Below, one piece after another: positions 34,269 through 46,140 of a DNA stretch of 64,000 nt (position 1 is the first letter of the stretch; every line of letters begins with the position of its first letter). The stretch spans positions 7,463,391 through 7,527,390 of the forward strand of contig NC_077232.1 in the NCBI RefSeq assembly GCF_027887165.1, read 5' to 3'. The position numbers and the translations under genes were made by a program. Origin of the DNA: Monodelphis domestica (Eukaryota > Chordata > Mammalia > Didelphimorphia > Didelphidae). The notes below the pieces were generated by a model. That model was not told the origin of the DNA. It ran no database searches and worked only from the letters and a program-made list of their open reading frames with translations.

Positions 34269-34934
34269 AAAAAGATTTTTTTTAAAGAAGAACCATTCAA
34301 CAAAATGGATTGCTCCACAGGAAAAATGATGACCTTGTCCACAATATTCCACCCCTCTTGCCCCCCACCATGGCAGTGGTGGCCGGTGTCTCCCCGGTCT
34401 GTTCTTTGGAGCCCCGGTTAGTCTTGGTCATTTGCCTCAAGGCAGGGGCACGTTTTCCTGTTACATGGCCGGCCTGTTGCTTTCTCAGCTCTCGCGCCTT
34501 CCCTCTGCGCCGTCCCTTTCTGACCGATGGGCGTCTCCCTGCCCAGTTCTGGCTGCCCGTGAGCCCTTGGGTGGTCGCACCTTCCTATTTGTGCTCCCGC
34601 TCGCTTGGCCTCCCCCAGGGCAGAGGGATGCTTTTAAACTGTAAAATGCCTCCCGACACACAGGAGGGGGAGAGCGGCGTGGAAAGGCAGCTTGGCACCA
34701 CGCGGGCACCCAAACCCATTCCGGCACATCCGTCCTTGAGCTGTCTGCCAAAGCCAGATACCCTCCAGTCAGCGCCACTGACGCCCCAGGAGAGGGCGCT
34801 GCTGCTCCCCCTAAGCGCCTTCCAGGTGTGTCAGGTGTGCTTGGGAAACTCCTTTCTTAGCTGACTCCTAAAACAGCTGGAGATCTGGCAGGGCTTCACC
34901 TTCTTCTTCCAGGGACTCCCTCCATGTTCTTTTT
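34269..34934. other. Intergenic, nothing recognised
   Basis: GC-rich single-copy-looking sequence with open frames but no recognised family, splice structure or repeat. Confidence 0.4.
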
Positions 34935-35125
34935 TTAATATTTTAACCCCTCACCTTCCATCTTAGAATCAGTCCTGGGTACTGGCTCCAAGGCAGAAGA
35001 GCGGTCAGGGCTAGGCCATGGGGGTCAAGTGACTTGCCCAGGGTCACCCAGCTGGGAAGTGGCTGAGTCCAGATTGGAACCCAGGACCCCCCCATCCTTG
35101 GGTCTGCCTCTCCATCCACCGAGCT
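34935..35125 (-). mobile_element. Marsupial SINE, antisense
   Basis: CCTCACCTTCCATCTTAGAA, AAGGCAGAAGAGCGGTCAGG, GCCCAGGGTCACCCAGCTGG and CATCCACCGAGCTT. Confidence 0.85.
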
Positions 35126-35189
35126 TGACCTTTGTTCTTCCAGATGAATTGTTATTGTTTTTTCTGGTTCCATTTTCCACATTTTCCTA

Positions 35190-35395
35190 TATAAAGTAAT
35201 TTTTGGAGGTTTGTTTAGTATGCACTGATCAGTGCATCAATTTAGGTAGAGTTGTCATTTTTATTATATTGGCTCAGCCTCATCACGAGCAATGAATTGT
35301 GTGAAAAGCGTTTTGTCATCGTCCTCATCTAGTTCCGGGTTTGTCTTGCCAGGTAGACCCGGAGTGCTGTTAAATTTTACTTGGATTGTTTTTCA
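35190..35395 (-). mobile_element. L1 ORF2 fragment, antisense
   Basis: AATTTAGGTAGAGTTGTCAT, GTGTGAAAAGCGTTTTGTC and TTTGTCTTGCCAGGTAGACC read as reversed marsupial L1 ORF2. It belongs to a separate fragment because the next sequence restarts at an L1 3' end. Confidence 0.6.
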
Positions 35396-37384
35396 TTGTT
35401 TTTTGTGACAAGGTTTTATTTTGCCAATTATATGTAATAACAATTTTTTCACATAAGTTTTCTGAAGTTAAAAGATCCAAATTGTCTCCTTCCCTCCCCC
35501 TTCCTGGAGACGGTAAGCAATTTGGCGTATACATGTAATTATCATGGAAAATCGATTTCCCTGTTGTCCGTCGTTGTAAGAGAATATTTGTTTAAACCAA
35601 AAACCCAAATAAACTAAAGTGAAAAAGTAGCATGCTTTGACCTACATTCCACCGGCAACAGTTCTTTTTGGGGGGGGGGGCATTCTGCCATAAGTCCTTC
35701 AGAACTGTCCTCGCCTATCGTGTTGATGCGAGCAGCTCAGTCTTTCCTGTTGGTCATTCCACAAGCGTGCTCTCACTGTGTGCAATGCCCTCTTCACGCA
35801 GGTCTTTGCAGCGTCTTCTGAAATCATTCCGTTCATCATTTCTTATAGCACAATATCAGCACCTTCAGATACCACAATTTATTTAGCCATTCCCCAAACA
35901 TGGACCTCCCTCAATTTCCAATTCTTTGCCACCACGGAAAGAGCTGTGATAAACGTTTTTGTACAAGTAGGTCCTTTTTTTTCTTTTAATCTCTTTGAGA
36001 AATAGACCTAGATCCACAGCTTTATATGATCCTTTGGGCGTTATTTCAAATTGCCTTCCAGAATGGTTGGATCAGTTCACAACTCCACCTGCAATGCATC
36101 AGTGCCCAATTTTACACCATCACCTCAAATTGATCATTTTCCTTTCCTGTCATATTGGTCAATCTGATAGGTGTGAACAATTTGCATTTCTCTAATCAAA
36201 ACTAATTTAGAACATTTTTTCATGTGATTCGATTGATAGCTTTGATATCTTCATTTGAAAACTGCATGTTCGTATCCTTTGAGCATTTGTCAGTCGGGGA
36301 TCTACTCTTATTTTAAATGGAATTTCTCTTTCTATCGCTTCCTGCTGGCCTTTGTTGGTAATAGAAATGCTGATGATTTGGGGGGGCTTATATATATCTT
36401 ACTACTTTACTGAAGTTGTTAATTATTTAAGCTAGTTTTTCAAGTGATTCCCTATTCATATTAACTGCCAAGTGGGATAGTTTGGCTTCCTCATTGCTTA
36501 TTCTAATTCTTGAATTTCTTTTTCTTATTACTATAGCTAGCATTTCTAGTAGAATATTGAATAATGCTGATAATGGGGATCCTTGCTTCACCCCAATCTT
36601 ATTGAGAGTAATTCTAGCATATCCTCATTACAATTACTGCTTGCTGATGGTTTGATAGATAATACTTGACATTTTAAGGAAAACTCCATTTATTCCTATG
36701 CTTTCCACTTGTTTTTTTTTAATATCTTAATTATTTTTTTATTTAAAAATATTTTCCCATGTTTACATATTTTGTTTTCTTTCCCTCCCCTCTCTGGAGG
36801 GTTTATTATATCTAACTTTTCTAAAATTCTATTAATCCCTTTTTTCTTTCTTTTTTTTTTAATGTATTCTAGTTCTGAGAAGGGGGATTTGAAGTCCCTC
36901 ACTCTCTGCTTATCTTTTTAAACTAGATCTATTTTTGCTTTTGCTTTATCTGAGATTAGGATTGCTACTCCTGCCTTTTTTTTTTTAATAACAGTTGAAA
37001 CATAACAGATTCTGCTCTAGCCCCTTATATTTACCTTGTGTATATATTTCTCTGTTTCAAGTGTGTTTCTTGTAAACAACATATTGTCAGATTCTGGTTT
37101 TTAATCTACTTTGCCATTTTATGGGCGAATTCAACTCATTCATATTCACGGTTATGATTACTAACTGTGTATTTTCCCATTTGTTTGTCCTTCTCCTTTT
37201 TATTCTGTAAATTTCATTTTGCTTCTGATTATTGCGTCTCCCAATCTGCCCTTCTTTCTACCATTCCCTTTCTCTTAGCCCTTTCCCCTCTTACATCCCT
37301 ATAGAGCAAGGTAGATTTTTATACCCAACTAAGTGTGAATGTTATTCCCTTCCAGTGTAAAAACTCTTCCTTTTGCATCTCTCT

Positions 37385-37586
37385 CTTTTTTTTACCCCTC
37401 ACCTTCCATCTTAGAATAAATATTGTGTATTGGTTCCAAGGCAGAAGAGCAATAAGGGCTAGGAGATGGGGGTTAAGTGACTTGCCCAGGGTCACCCAGC
37501 TGGGAAGTGTCTGAAGCCAGACTTGAACCCAGGACCTCCCATCGCTGGGCCTGACTCTCCATCCACTGAGCCCTCAGCTGCCCCCT
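37385..37586 (-). mobile_element. Marsupial SINE inside L1, antisense
   Basis: CCCTCACCTTCCATCTTAGA, TGGTTCCAAGGCAGAAGAGC, GCCCAGGGTCACCCAGCTGG. Flanked by the duplicated target TTGCATCTCT (about 37374 and 37586), a clean target-site duplication. Confidence 0.9.
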
Positions 37587-37662
37587 TGCATCTCTTTTAA
37601 GTTAGATAATTTGCTGTATTCTCCTTCTCCCTTCTCTCAATGCATCCCTCTTTCTTACTTCT

Positions 37663-38066
37663 TGAGAAGAAAAACCACTGAACTTGGTGTATCAAAGGCT
37701 CTTTTATTTCATCCTGATGAGAATGGCCATTGTTACAGGCACTCCAGCCAGCCAGCAAGTACAAAGGATGGGAGCAGAGATGGCACTTCCCCCCCTTCAT
37801 CACTGGCTGTTTACTTGAGAATTATAATCTTATCTAGCTAGCTAATCAGAATGTGCAATTTACAAAACCAACGACTTCAATCCCATCAATCCCAGCATAT
37901 CCTGTAGCATTTTAACCAATCCAAAACAGCTTGTTTCAATTCTATCTGTCTGAACTGGGACTTGGGTTGGAAACACAAAATTGAACTTGTTTTGATTGAA
38001 AGGCTCCTTGACTGCATTCTAGTGATTCATTGAGAGGAGTCCACCCTCTTACTGAACTTCATCTCA
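37663..38066 (-). mobile_element. Solitary LTR-like fossil inside L1
   Basis: A block of about 404 bp with TGAGA...TCTCA terminal inverted repeats interrupts the L1 sequence. On the minus strand AATAAAAGAGCC lies about 45 bp before the end, where an LTR's R/U5 junction would be. No internal retroviral sequence adjoins it, so it looks like a solo LTR of an endogenous retrovirus; I cannot name the family and saw no clear target duplication. It is younger than the host L1. Confidence 0.55.
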
Positions 38067-38655
38067 GACCCCTTAATTTTATTTTTTAAAATCATCCCAT
38101 CAGAGTCAATTTACACCCATAGCCGCTATTTAATTGTCCCAATAGTGATCAAGTTCTTAGGAGTTACAATTATCATCTTCCTATAGGAATGTAAACACTT
38201 TCGCCTTATTGTATCCATTATGATTTCTCTTTTGTTTTTTCTTTTTATGCTTCTCTTGAGTCTTATATTTGAAAGTCAGATTTTCTATTCAGTTCTGGTC
38301 TTTTCATCAGGAATGCTTGAAAGTCATTTATTTCATTAAATATCTATTTTTGTCCCTGAAGGATTATACTATTTTGCTTAGTAGGTGATTCTTGGTTGTC
38401 CTCCAGAATATCATATTCCAGTTCCTCTGAATCTTTAATGTAGAAGCTCCCAAATCTTGTGTGATCCTGACAGTGATTCCACAATATTTAAATTGTTTCT
38501 TTCTGGCTGTTCGGAGCATTTTCTCTTTGTCTTGGGAGCTCAATAATTGACTATAATATTCCTGAAAGTTTTCATTTTGGAATCTTTTATAGGAGGTAAT
38601 TGGTGAATTCTTTTTTTAAAAAGTTTCCCTTCTTTCTTAGAATTGATACTAAGGG

Positions 38656-38837
38656 GGGGCAGCTTTGTGGCTCAGTGGATTGAGAGCCAGGCCCAGAGAT
38701 GGGAGGTCCTGGGTTCAAATCTGGATTCAGACCCTTTCCAACTGTGTGACCCTGAGCAAGTCACTTAATCCCCATTGCCTAGCCCTTACCGCTGTTCTTC
38801 CTCCAAAATGGAAGGTGAGGGTTTAAAAAAAAAAGAA
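38656..38837 (+). mobile_element. Marsupial SINE, sense, inside another SINE
   Basis: GGGGGCAGCTTTGTGGCTCA to GGTGAGGGTTTAAAAAAAAAA. The 14-bp flanks GAATTGATACTAAG and GAATTGATATGAAG are near-identical target duplications. Confidence 0.85.
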
Positions 38838-38849
38838 TTGATATGAAGT

Positions 38850-39806
38850 TATATAAGAATAGAAGTCATTCCCCATTAATAAATGGTCAAAGGATATAAA
38901 CATGTAGTTTTTAGATGAAGAAATCAACAGCTATGTATAGTCATATAAAAAATCTTCTAAATCACTATCGATTAGAGAAATGTACATTAAAACAACTCTG
39001 AGGTAAAACCTCACACCTATCAGATGGGCCAATATGACAGTAAAGGACAATGATAAATGTTGGAAAGGATGGGACAAAATTGAGACACGAATATATTGCT
39101 GGCGGACTTCTGAATTGATCCAACCATTCTGGAGGGCAATTGGGAACTATGCCCAAAGGACTATAAAACTGCACATCCTTTGATCCAGTAATACTACTAC
39201 TAGGTCTGTACACCAAAGAGATAAAAAAATGGGACGGGGAAGGGCCTTCTTATACAAAAATATTTAGAGCAGCTCTTTTTGTGGCAAAGAATTGGAAAAT
39301 AAAGAAATGTTCATCAGTTGGGGAATGACTGAACAAGTTGCAGTATAGAATTGTGATGGAATACTATCATGCTATAAGAAATGATGAGCAGGTTCAGAAA
39401 AACCCAGAAAGACCTTCATGAACTGATGCAACGTGAAGTAAACAGAACCAAGAGAATTGTACACAGAACAATATTGTATGATAATCAATTGTGAAAAACT
39501 TCATTATTCGGAGCAATAAAATGATGTAAGACAATTCTGAAGGATTTATGACAAAGAATGCTATTTACCTCCAGAGAAATAATGCAGATTGAAGCATACT
39601 ATTTTTCATTTTATTTGTGGATTTTGGTTTCATAGGAATATTCTCTCACCACATAAGCAATATGGAAATATATTTTTCAAGATCATACATATGTAACCCA
39701 GAGCTAATTGCTTACCACTCCAGGGAGGGGGGAACAATTTGGGTATTTTAATTTTGGAAAATGAATATTGTTGTTACATGTAAATGGGAAAATAATATTA
39801 ATTTTT
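38850..39806 (+). mobile_element. L1 3'-end copy, sense (about 950 bp)
   Basis: Contains the end of ORF2 (CAACTCTGAGGTAAAACCTC, CACACCTATCAGATGGGCCA, TTGGGGAATGACTGAACAAG) and the marsupial L1 3' UTR (TGCAGATTGAAGCATACTAT, ATGTAACCCAGAGCTAATTG). 5'-truncated. Confidence 0.85.
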
Positions 39807-40306
39807 TAAAAGATCAATACTAAGTATCAGTTCTAAGGAAGAAGAGCAGAAAAGTCTAGACAATAGGGTTTAAATGACTTGCCCAGGTTCATATAGCTAG
39901 AAAGTGTCCCAGGACAGATTTGAATCCAGGTCCTCCCAACACCAGGCCTGGTCTTCTATCCATTGTGAATTCTTCAAATTTCTACTTTACTCTTTAGATC
40001 TAAGCTATCAGGGCAATTTCCCCTAATTTCTTGGAATATGATGAATTTCTTCAAATATAATGTCTAGGCTCTTTCTTTGATCATGCTTTTGGGTAATCCA
40101 TTAATTCTTAAATTATCTCTCTATTTTTTATTTTCCAGGTCATTCTTTTTTCAAATGAGCTATTTAAAAATTTCTTCTACTTTTTCATTCTTTTAACTTT
40201 GTTTCTTGATTTTTCGTGGAGTAATTAGCTCCCGGTTACCCAAATCTAATCTTTAAGGGATTATTTTCTTCAGTGAGCTTGTGTAGAGCCTTTTCCATGA
40301 CTGATT

Positions 40307-40308
<2 letters not shown>

Positions 40309-40336
<28 letters not shown>
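40309..40336. repeat. (AT)n microsatellite
   Basis: Uninterrupted alternating AT of about 28 bp at the boundary between L1 and the inserted SINE at 40336. Confidence 0.95.
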
Positions 40337-40340
<4 letters not shown>

Positions 40341-40530
40341 TTTTAACACTTTTTGTCTTAGAATTGATAGCAAGTATTTCTTCCCAGGCAGAAGAGTGAC
40401 AAGGGCTAGGCAATTGGGGTTAAGTAAATTGCTCTAGGTCATACAGCAGGGAAGTATCTGAGATAAAATTTGAATTCAGGGCTTCCTGTCTCCAGGCTAC
40501 ATTCTCTATCCACTGAGCCACCTCGCTGCC
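40336..40530 (-). mobile_element. Marsupial SINE inside L1, antisense
   Basis: TTTTGTCTTAGAATTGATAG, GGCAGAAGAGTGACAAGGGC, TATCCACTGAGCCACCTCGC. Confidence 0.85.
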
Positions 40531-41496
40531 CTATTTCTACTTTTTAATTTTTTTTGCCTCTTTTTCCATTTGGCCAGTGTTAGGTTTTTAAGGTGTTATT
40601 TCTTTCAGTGTTATTTTTTCAGTATTTTTTGTACTTTCTTTATCAAGCTATTAACGCTTTTTTCATCATTTTCTAGTTTCACTCTCATTTATTTTCCAAA
40701 ATTTTCCTCTACTTCTCTTATTTGAGTTTTAAAGTCCATTTTGAGCCCTTCAGGAATTCTTTTGGGCCTCTGACCAGTTCAAATTTTTCTTTGAAGCTTT
40801 GTGTGTAGTTGTTTTGAATGGTCAGGTTCTTCATTTGTCATTTGCTCATTTTTCCAGACTCTTTCATAACATAATTTTATATTAAAGTTGGGCTCTGCTT
40901 CCAGGATAGAAGGGGCATTGTCCTAAGCTTCAGGCCCTTCATGTTGCTGTTTTCAGAGGTATCTGGGGGGGGGGGGAGGAGAGATACCTTTTCAGTGCTT
41001 CCAAGGTGGTATGATGAAAGGAGAGGCATGGTCATGACTCTCCTGGACTATTCTCTGGTCTGTCAGTGAACATAAAGCAGTCGTCTCCATCCTGCAACTG
41101 TACCAAGGGCCCCTAGACCCCTGTGGCTGCAAGGGCTAGTGAGTTAGTTCTCCTCTTAGCTCTAGGAATGTGACCTGGAACTGAGAATGAGAACTGGAAC
41201 AGAGCCCTGCACCCAGTTCCAGCAAAGGGTCCCCTGTAGTTTTCTGACCAGCAGTCTGACCTCTTTAAGTCTTCAGGCTGAAAGCTCCTGTGCTGATGGG
41301 TCTGTGATGGGCTCCAGGTCCAATTACCAGCCTCTTCAACTGACCTCCTAAGTTGACCTGGTCTAGAAAATTATTTTACTCTGACCATTTGTTGGTTCTG
41401 TCTGGAATTCAATTTGAGATGTTATTTTAAAGTGGTTTGGAGGGGCATTTGGGAGAGCGTGGGTGAGTCCCTGCCTTTACTCTACCAGACCTGGGA

Positions 41497-41690
41497 TTAT
41501 TATTTTTTAAACCCTTCCCTTCTGTCTTAGAGTCAATACTGTGTATTGATTCCAAGGCAAAAGAGTGGTAAGGGTTAGACAGTGGGGGTTAAGTGACTTT
41601 CTCATGGTTACACAGCTAAGAAGTATTTGAGGCCAGATTTGAACCCAGGACCTCCCCTCTCTAGGCCATTAAGCCATCTAGCTGCCCTCT
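41497..41690 (-). mobile_element. Marsupial SINE, antisense
   Basis: CCCTTCCCTTCTGTCTTAGA, TACTGTGTATTGATTCCAAG, GCCAGATTTGAACCCAGGAC, TAGCTGCCC. Confidence 0.85.
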
Positions 41691-41704
41691 ACCTCCTTGA
41701 GATA

Positions 41705-42000
41705 ACTTTAAAAATTTTTTTAATTTAATTGATTAATTAAGAAAAATTTTCCATGGTTACATGATTCATGTTCTTTCCCTCCCCTCCCATAGTTGATGAG
41801 CAATTCCACTGGGTTTTACATGTGTCATTGATTCAGACCTATTTCCATATTATTGATATTTGCACTAGGATGATCATTTAGAGTCTACATCCCCAATCAT
41901 GTCCCCATTGAACCATGTGATCAAGCAGTTGTTTTTCTTCTGTGTTTCTGCTCCCACGGTTCTTTCTCTGGATCCTGAGATTACTTCTTAAGATTGTAGA
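41705..42000 (-). mobile_element. L1 3'-end fragment, antisense
   Basis: TTTTCCATGGTTACATGATT, TTGATGAGCAATTCCACTGG, TTTAGAGTCTACATCCCCAA: reversed marsupial L1 3' region, about 290 bp. Confidence 0.8.
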
Positions 42001-42399
42001 ACTCCATATAAATAACCCTGGTGGTCTTCATTCTGATTCTTGAGAAACCTTCTTGGGAAGGAAATGTTTTTTCAAGCTTTTGGAATACGCCATCACACAC
42101 ACCCATTTCATCACGTTGAAATTTAGTGTTGTCTGCCAGAGGGTGGCAGTCCTATGACAGTTCTGAAGGAGGAGATCAGAGAGACTTCATGAAAGAGGTG
42201 GCATCAGAACAAAGATTTGTTTTTAACAGGGAGCTAGAAATATGGGAAGGAGGCGTTTCAGGTATCAGGAATAGTACAGCCAAAGACCTGGAGGCAAGAA
42301 ACTAGAATCTGACCACTTGAAGCTCTGAAGTTAATTTTTATCATGAAATACACCTTTGGGAATATTTCTTTATCTTCTAAAATCATTGATTTTGAGGGA

Positions 42400-42660
42400 A
42401 GGAGCCTCAGAGACCATCATCATCACCATAGCTAGTGTTTACATAGTACTTTATGGTTGGCAAAACCATTTGTAAGTGTTATTGATCCTCTTAATGCCCT
42501 TGGGAAGGAGGACTATTGTTATCCCCATTTTATAGATGAGGAAACTGAGGCTGAGGGAAGTTCAGTCATTTCCCCAGGATCATAGGAACAGTAAGTAAAG
42601 CCAGATTTGAATTCAGGTCTTCTTGAGTCCAGGTCTACTGCTATTTCCTTAATCTGTGAC
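42400..42660 (-). mobile_element. MIR-type SINE, antisense
   Basis: TTACATAGTACTTTATGGTT, CATTTTATAGATGAGGAAAC, AGTCATTTCCCCAGGATCAT and TTTGAATTCAGGTCTTCTTG in MIR order. The next stretch, 42661-43270, holds nothing recognised. Confidence 0.75.
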
Positions 42661-43271
42661 AGAGAGCCCTGGCCCGAGTGGGGCCTAGATTTTTGCTTAA
42701 ATAGATGTTATCTAGGGTCCAGTCCAGGCTAGTCCAGCTATGAGGGAAAGTAACTTTTGGCTTTGTGAGGAGAAAGGAAGTCTGTGCTCCTCTAGTCTCC
42801 TTCAGTCTCCTCCCTCCAAGAGGTGTAACGGGCTAAAGACACGTTTATCTGCCACATATCAATACTGGTGGTCTAGTTGTCCGATGCTGCTTTTTAGGGC
42901 TTCACAATAGAAACCCCTTTCCCTGGGTACTCCAAAGGGGAAGGGAAGGCTGACTCTCCTCAAAAACAGGTCACACAAAAAGAGGACCTCATAGAACTGC
43001 CCAACACTTGGCTCGTGAAAACAGTAAACAGAAATGGGAAAGATTGTCCAGAGTGGACCCAGTCAGCTCAGGCTCCTTGGCTTGGGAGCAGGATGAGAAT
43101 CTGAGCCCAACCAAAGAGAAAAATTAAATGTGAAACCAGCTCTTAGAAGTTCCTCAGGTTTCAGGGGCTAGAAGTTAAGAGATGTGTAGGGGACCCTCCT
43201 CCGCATATCTGCAACTTTGGGGACTACAATTAACCATTAAAAAATCTGCTCCTTCTCTCTGTTTCTTGCTG

Positions 43272-43490
43272 TCTCCCTTCCTTCCTTCCTTCCTTCCTTC
43301 CTTCCTTCCTTCCTTCCTTCCTTCCTTCCTTCCTTCCTTCCTTCCTTCCTTCCTTCCTTCCTTCCTTCCTTCCTTCCTTCCTTCCTTCCTTCCTTCCTTC
43401 CTTTCTTCCTTCCTTCCTTCCCTTTCTTCCTCTCTTCTTCCCTTTCTCCCTCCCTCCCTCCTTTCCTCCCTTCCTTCCTTCCCTTTTTTT
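43272..43490. repeat. (CCTT)n microsatellite
   Basis: About 130 bp of near-pure (TTCC)n followed by mixed C/T units to about 43490. It produces spurious long open frames. Confidence 0.97.
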
Positions 43491-43779
43491 TCTTTGTCTC
43501 ATCTCTCCACATTTATGCAAGACTCAGAAGTCTCCCTGTCTGTCAAGAATCATCTCTCTCTCATGTGGACTCAGAACACACTGTAGTTGCTGAGCTGCCT
43601 TTCAGGGAATCCACTCGAGCAGTCATGAGTGACGGTATTCCATATCTGAGAATTCTCCTGCTGGCTGTTCTCAAGGAGACACAAGTTAGAAGGACGAGCC
43701 ATAAGGAGACTTGGACATCAGGGAATGAGTCTGGATGATCTCCAAGGCCCCTTTCACCTCTCAATCTATAACCCTATAG

Positions 43780-43990
43780 CTTAGGCAGGGCACTGGATAG
43801 AGACTCCTCTTCCCGAGTTCCAATCTGGCCTCAGATACTTCCTAGTTGTGTGACCCTAAGCAAATCACTTCACCCTGTTTGCCTCGATTTCCTGATCTGT
43901 AAAATGAGCTGGAAATGTAAAGCACTCCAGGAACTTTGCCAAGAAAAGCCCCAGAGTGAAGTCACAAAGAGTTGGAAGCACGACAGGATC
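43780..43990 (+). mobile_element. Marsupial SINE (second family), sense
   Basis: AGGCAGGGCACTGGATAGAG, TGTGTGACCCTAAGCAAATC, CTGTAAAATGAGCTGGAAAT and TCACAAAGAGTTGGAAGCAC. Confidence 0.8.
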
Positions 43991-46140
43991 TGTAAAGCTG
44001 GGATACTTTTCCTCTAGAAAGGAGAAAGTCACCGAAGGCAGTTAGAGGGGTAATAGAGAAGAGCCTGGCCTAGAGGCTCGGCACCGCGGGTTCAAGACTC
44101 CTTCCTGCCACATGATGGCTGGACAACGGCCCAAGTGCTCCGTGAGGCAGGGCCTGCTCAGGCAAGCAGCCGGGTCTGCCTGAGCCAGCCCCTGCCTCAG
44201 TGGGAGCCCCCCAGAATGGCGCGCACGCAGTCCTTCACTGCCTTCCAGCGACTGTTGGTGGGCTCTCCCCCAGGCCAGCCGCAGCCAGGGGCCGTCCATC
44301 TCGGACATCCCAGCCTGTTCTTCACCACGAGGGAGTCTTATTGTCCGTCCCACAAGGCTTGCTGAGCAGCTGGCTCGCACAGGGCGCTCTGGCACTGGAG
44401 GGGATGAGAAGTGTCCTTCCAGCCCTGGCCGGCCTCGTGATCTTGGGATCCGGGCCCATGTGGGATGGCTCAAAGCTGTGATAGTCCAGGGCGAGTTCAC
44501 CGAGCCGAGAGCGGCCGCTTGGACGCGGCTCCGGAGCCGGCCCTGGCGGGGGCTCCGTGCAAGCTCTGTGCTCTCTGGCTGCTGGCTCGTTGCCCTTATC
44601 AGCCCCACAGACCCAGAATGCGTGTTCTCCTCTCCTCTGTCTGCAGGTTTCCTGGGGCTTGAAGACCAGATCGAGGATCCCCACCAGCCGGCGTGCTTCC
44701 TGCTCACTTCCCAAATTTAAGAAAAAAAAGAAAAAGGAGGCGAGTGAGAGACAGTTTCACTTCCGCAGAGAAGAGTGATGGGAGGAGGTCCAGGTGAGGC
44801 GAGACACACTCGGGGGGGGGGGGGGGGGGGGCCGAGGCTTGGGGCTGCCGCTGTGGGGGGGGGGGTGGCCCGTTTCTTTTCCGTCCTGGTTGTCCTCTTC
44901 TGACCCAGGCCCAGAATTGCCTGCAGCTGCCTCCCCAAGTTGTGCCCCCGAGGGTGCTTCTCTGAACGGTCCCCTGGGATCCCTCATCCCCTGGGTGGCT
45001 CCCTGGGGCTCGAAGGCCTCCCAATCAGCCACGCCACCCAGCACTCCAACCCTCTGCCCCCCCAGGGCCCAGACTGAGGCCTGCCCTGTGCCCTGGAGGG
45101 GATGAGCGAAAGCTGGATCCTGCCCCCCAGGGAGCCAGGAGGGAGGCCCAGAAGCCAAGGGCAGCCACAAGGGCTTGGGCTCCTACGGGCCATCCTTCCT
45201 CCCTTCCCCCTTGGTAGCTCCCAGATTTGGGCCAGACGGCTGAGCTACGGCCCCAGAGAGCTCTAACCGAGTTCCCTGGACTCCGTCCCAGCTCTTCCCA
45301 GAACCGAGGAGGTGCAGTCCTGCCGCAGACATTTAGGAGCTGAGGGAACCTGGGAAAACGGGGCCACCGCTGTCTGCCTCAGTTTCCCCAAAGGATGAAT
45401 GCCCTCTGGGCGTCCGCAAGGAAAGGCCTGAGGTCTAAGAGGGGGAAGGAGGAGAGTCATTGAGGGGCCTTTGGGCAGGCTGTCTTTGGTCTGATAAATG
45501 GAATCTTATTAACACCATCTTCAGCCACTTCCTCCCACCAGGGCAGCAGGGAGACATCTGACTGCTTCAGAGAGCCGCTGGGGGGGGGGGGGGGCAGCGT
45601 CCTTGCTGGCTCGCCAGTCATGGCGCGTGGGACCCCCCCGAGAAGAGAGGCAAAGAGACTGGTAGAAGGGAGCAGGGCCGGCCTCCCCGCCTCGTCAAAG
45701 CTCTTGGGGGGGCGGGCAGAGGCAGGACACGTCCCGACACGTCCCGAAGGACGAGTCCTGTTGTAGTTCTGTTGGGACGAGCCGGACCCGAGAGGACTAG
45801 GCGACAGAGCCTCGGCCGCCGTGTTTGGGGGGCTCCCCTCCTTGGTGCCCGGCGATGTCCGAGCGCCCCAGGGGCTCTCCCAGGGACCGTTCCTGCTTGT
45901 CCCTTGGGCAGTGGGGGTGCCGAGGGGCGCTTGCTCTACCAGCGGCCCCCCCCCCCCGCGCCTCCTTGTGGCGGCCCTGGAGGAGCCTTTGCCGTTGGGG
46001 GAGGCCAGTTAGCTGCCAGGAGGGAGCAGGATGGGCGACCTTAGAGGAAATGGCCGGGATGAGTCACAGAGACAGCCTCTGAAGCCCAGAGCTCGCCGCC
46101 AGAAGGGCCGAGTCACTCGCAGGTTTACGAGCTGATTAAG

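Larger units (their letters stand above)
38615..39968 (-). mobile_element. Antisense SINE split by two further insertions
   Basis: The SINE begins at about 38618 (TTCCCTTCTTTCTTAGAATT) and resumes at about 39810 (TACTAAGTATCAGTTCTAAG) to 39965. A TGAATTCTT duplication flanks the whole block (about 38607 and 39966). Between the halves lie a sense SINE (38656-38837) and an L1 3' end (38850-39806). Confidence 0.7.
35400..41490 (-). mobile_element. Long marsupial L1 copy, antisense, with nested insertions
   Basis: Read right to left, 5'-UTR-like sequence (about 40870-41490), ORF1 (about 38080-40870), the ORF2 endonuclease part (about 36920-37380), the ORF2 reverse-transcriptase part (about 36290-36710) and the 3' end (35400-36290) occur in L1 order, with parts of ORF2 deleted. 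The copy is interrupted by a short L1 piece (about 36710-36800), a SINE (37385-37586), an LTR (37663-38066), a composite insert (38615-39968) and a SINE (40336-40530). It has many stops in every frame and is a dead copy. Confidence 0.8.

Noticed and set aside
44042-44707. 221-codon minus-strand frame
   Set aside because: No domain, no splice context, overlaps other long frames in GC-rich sequence.
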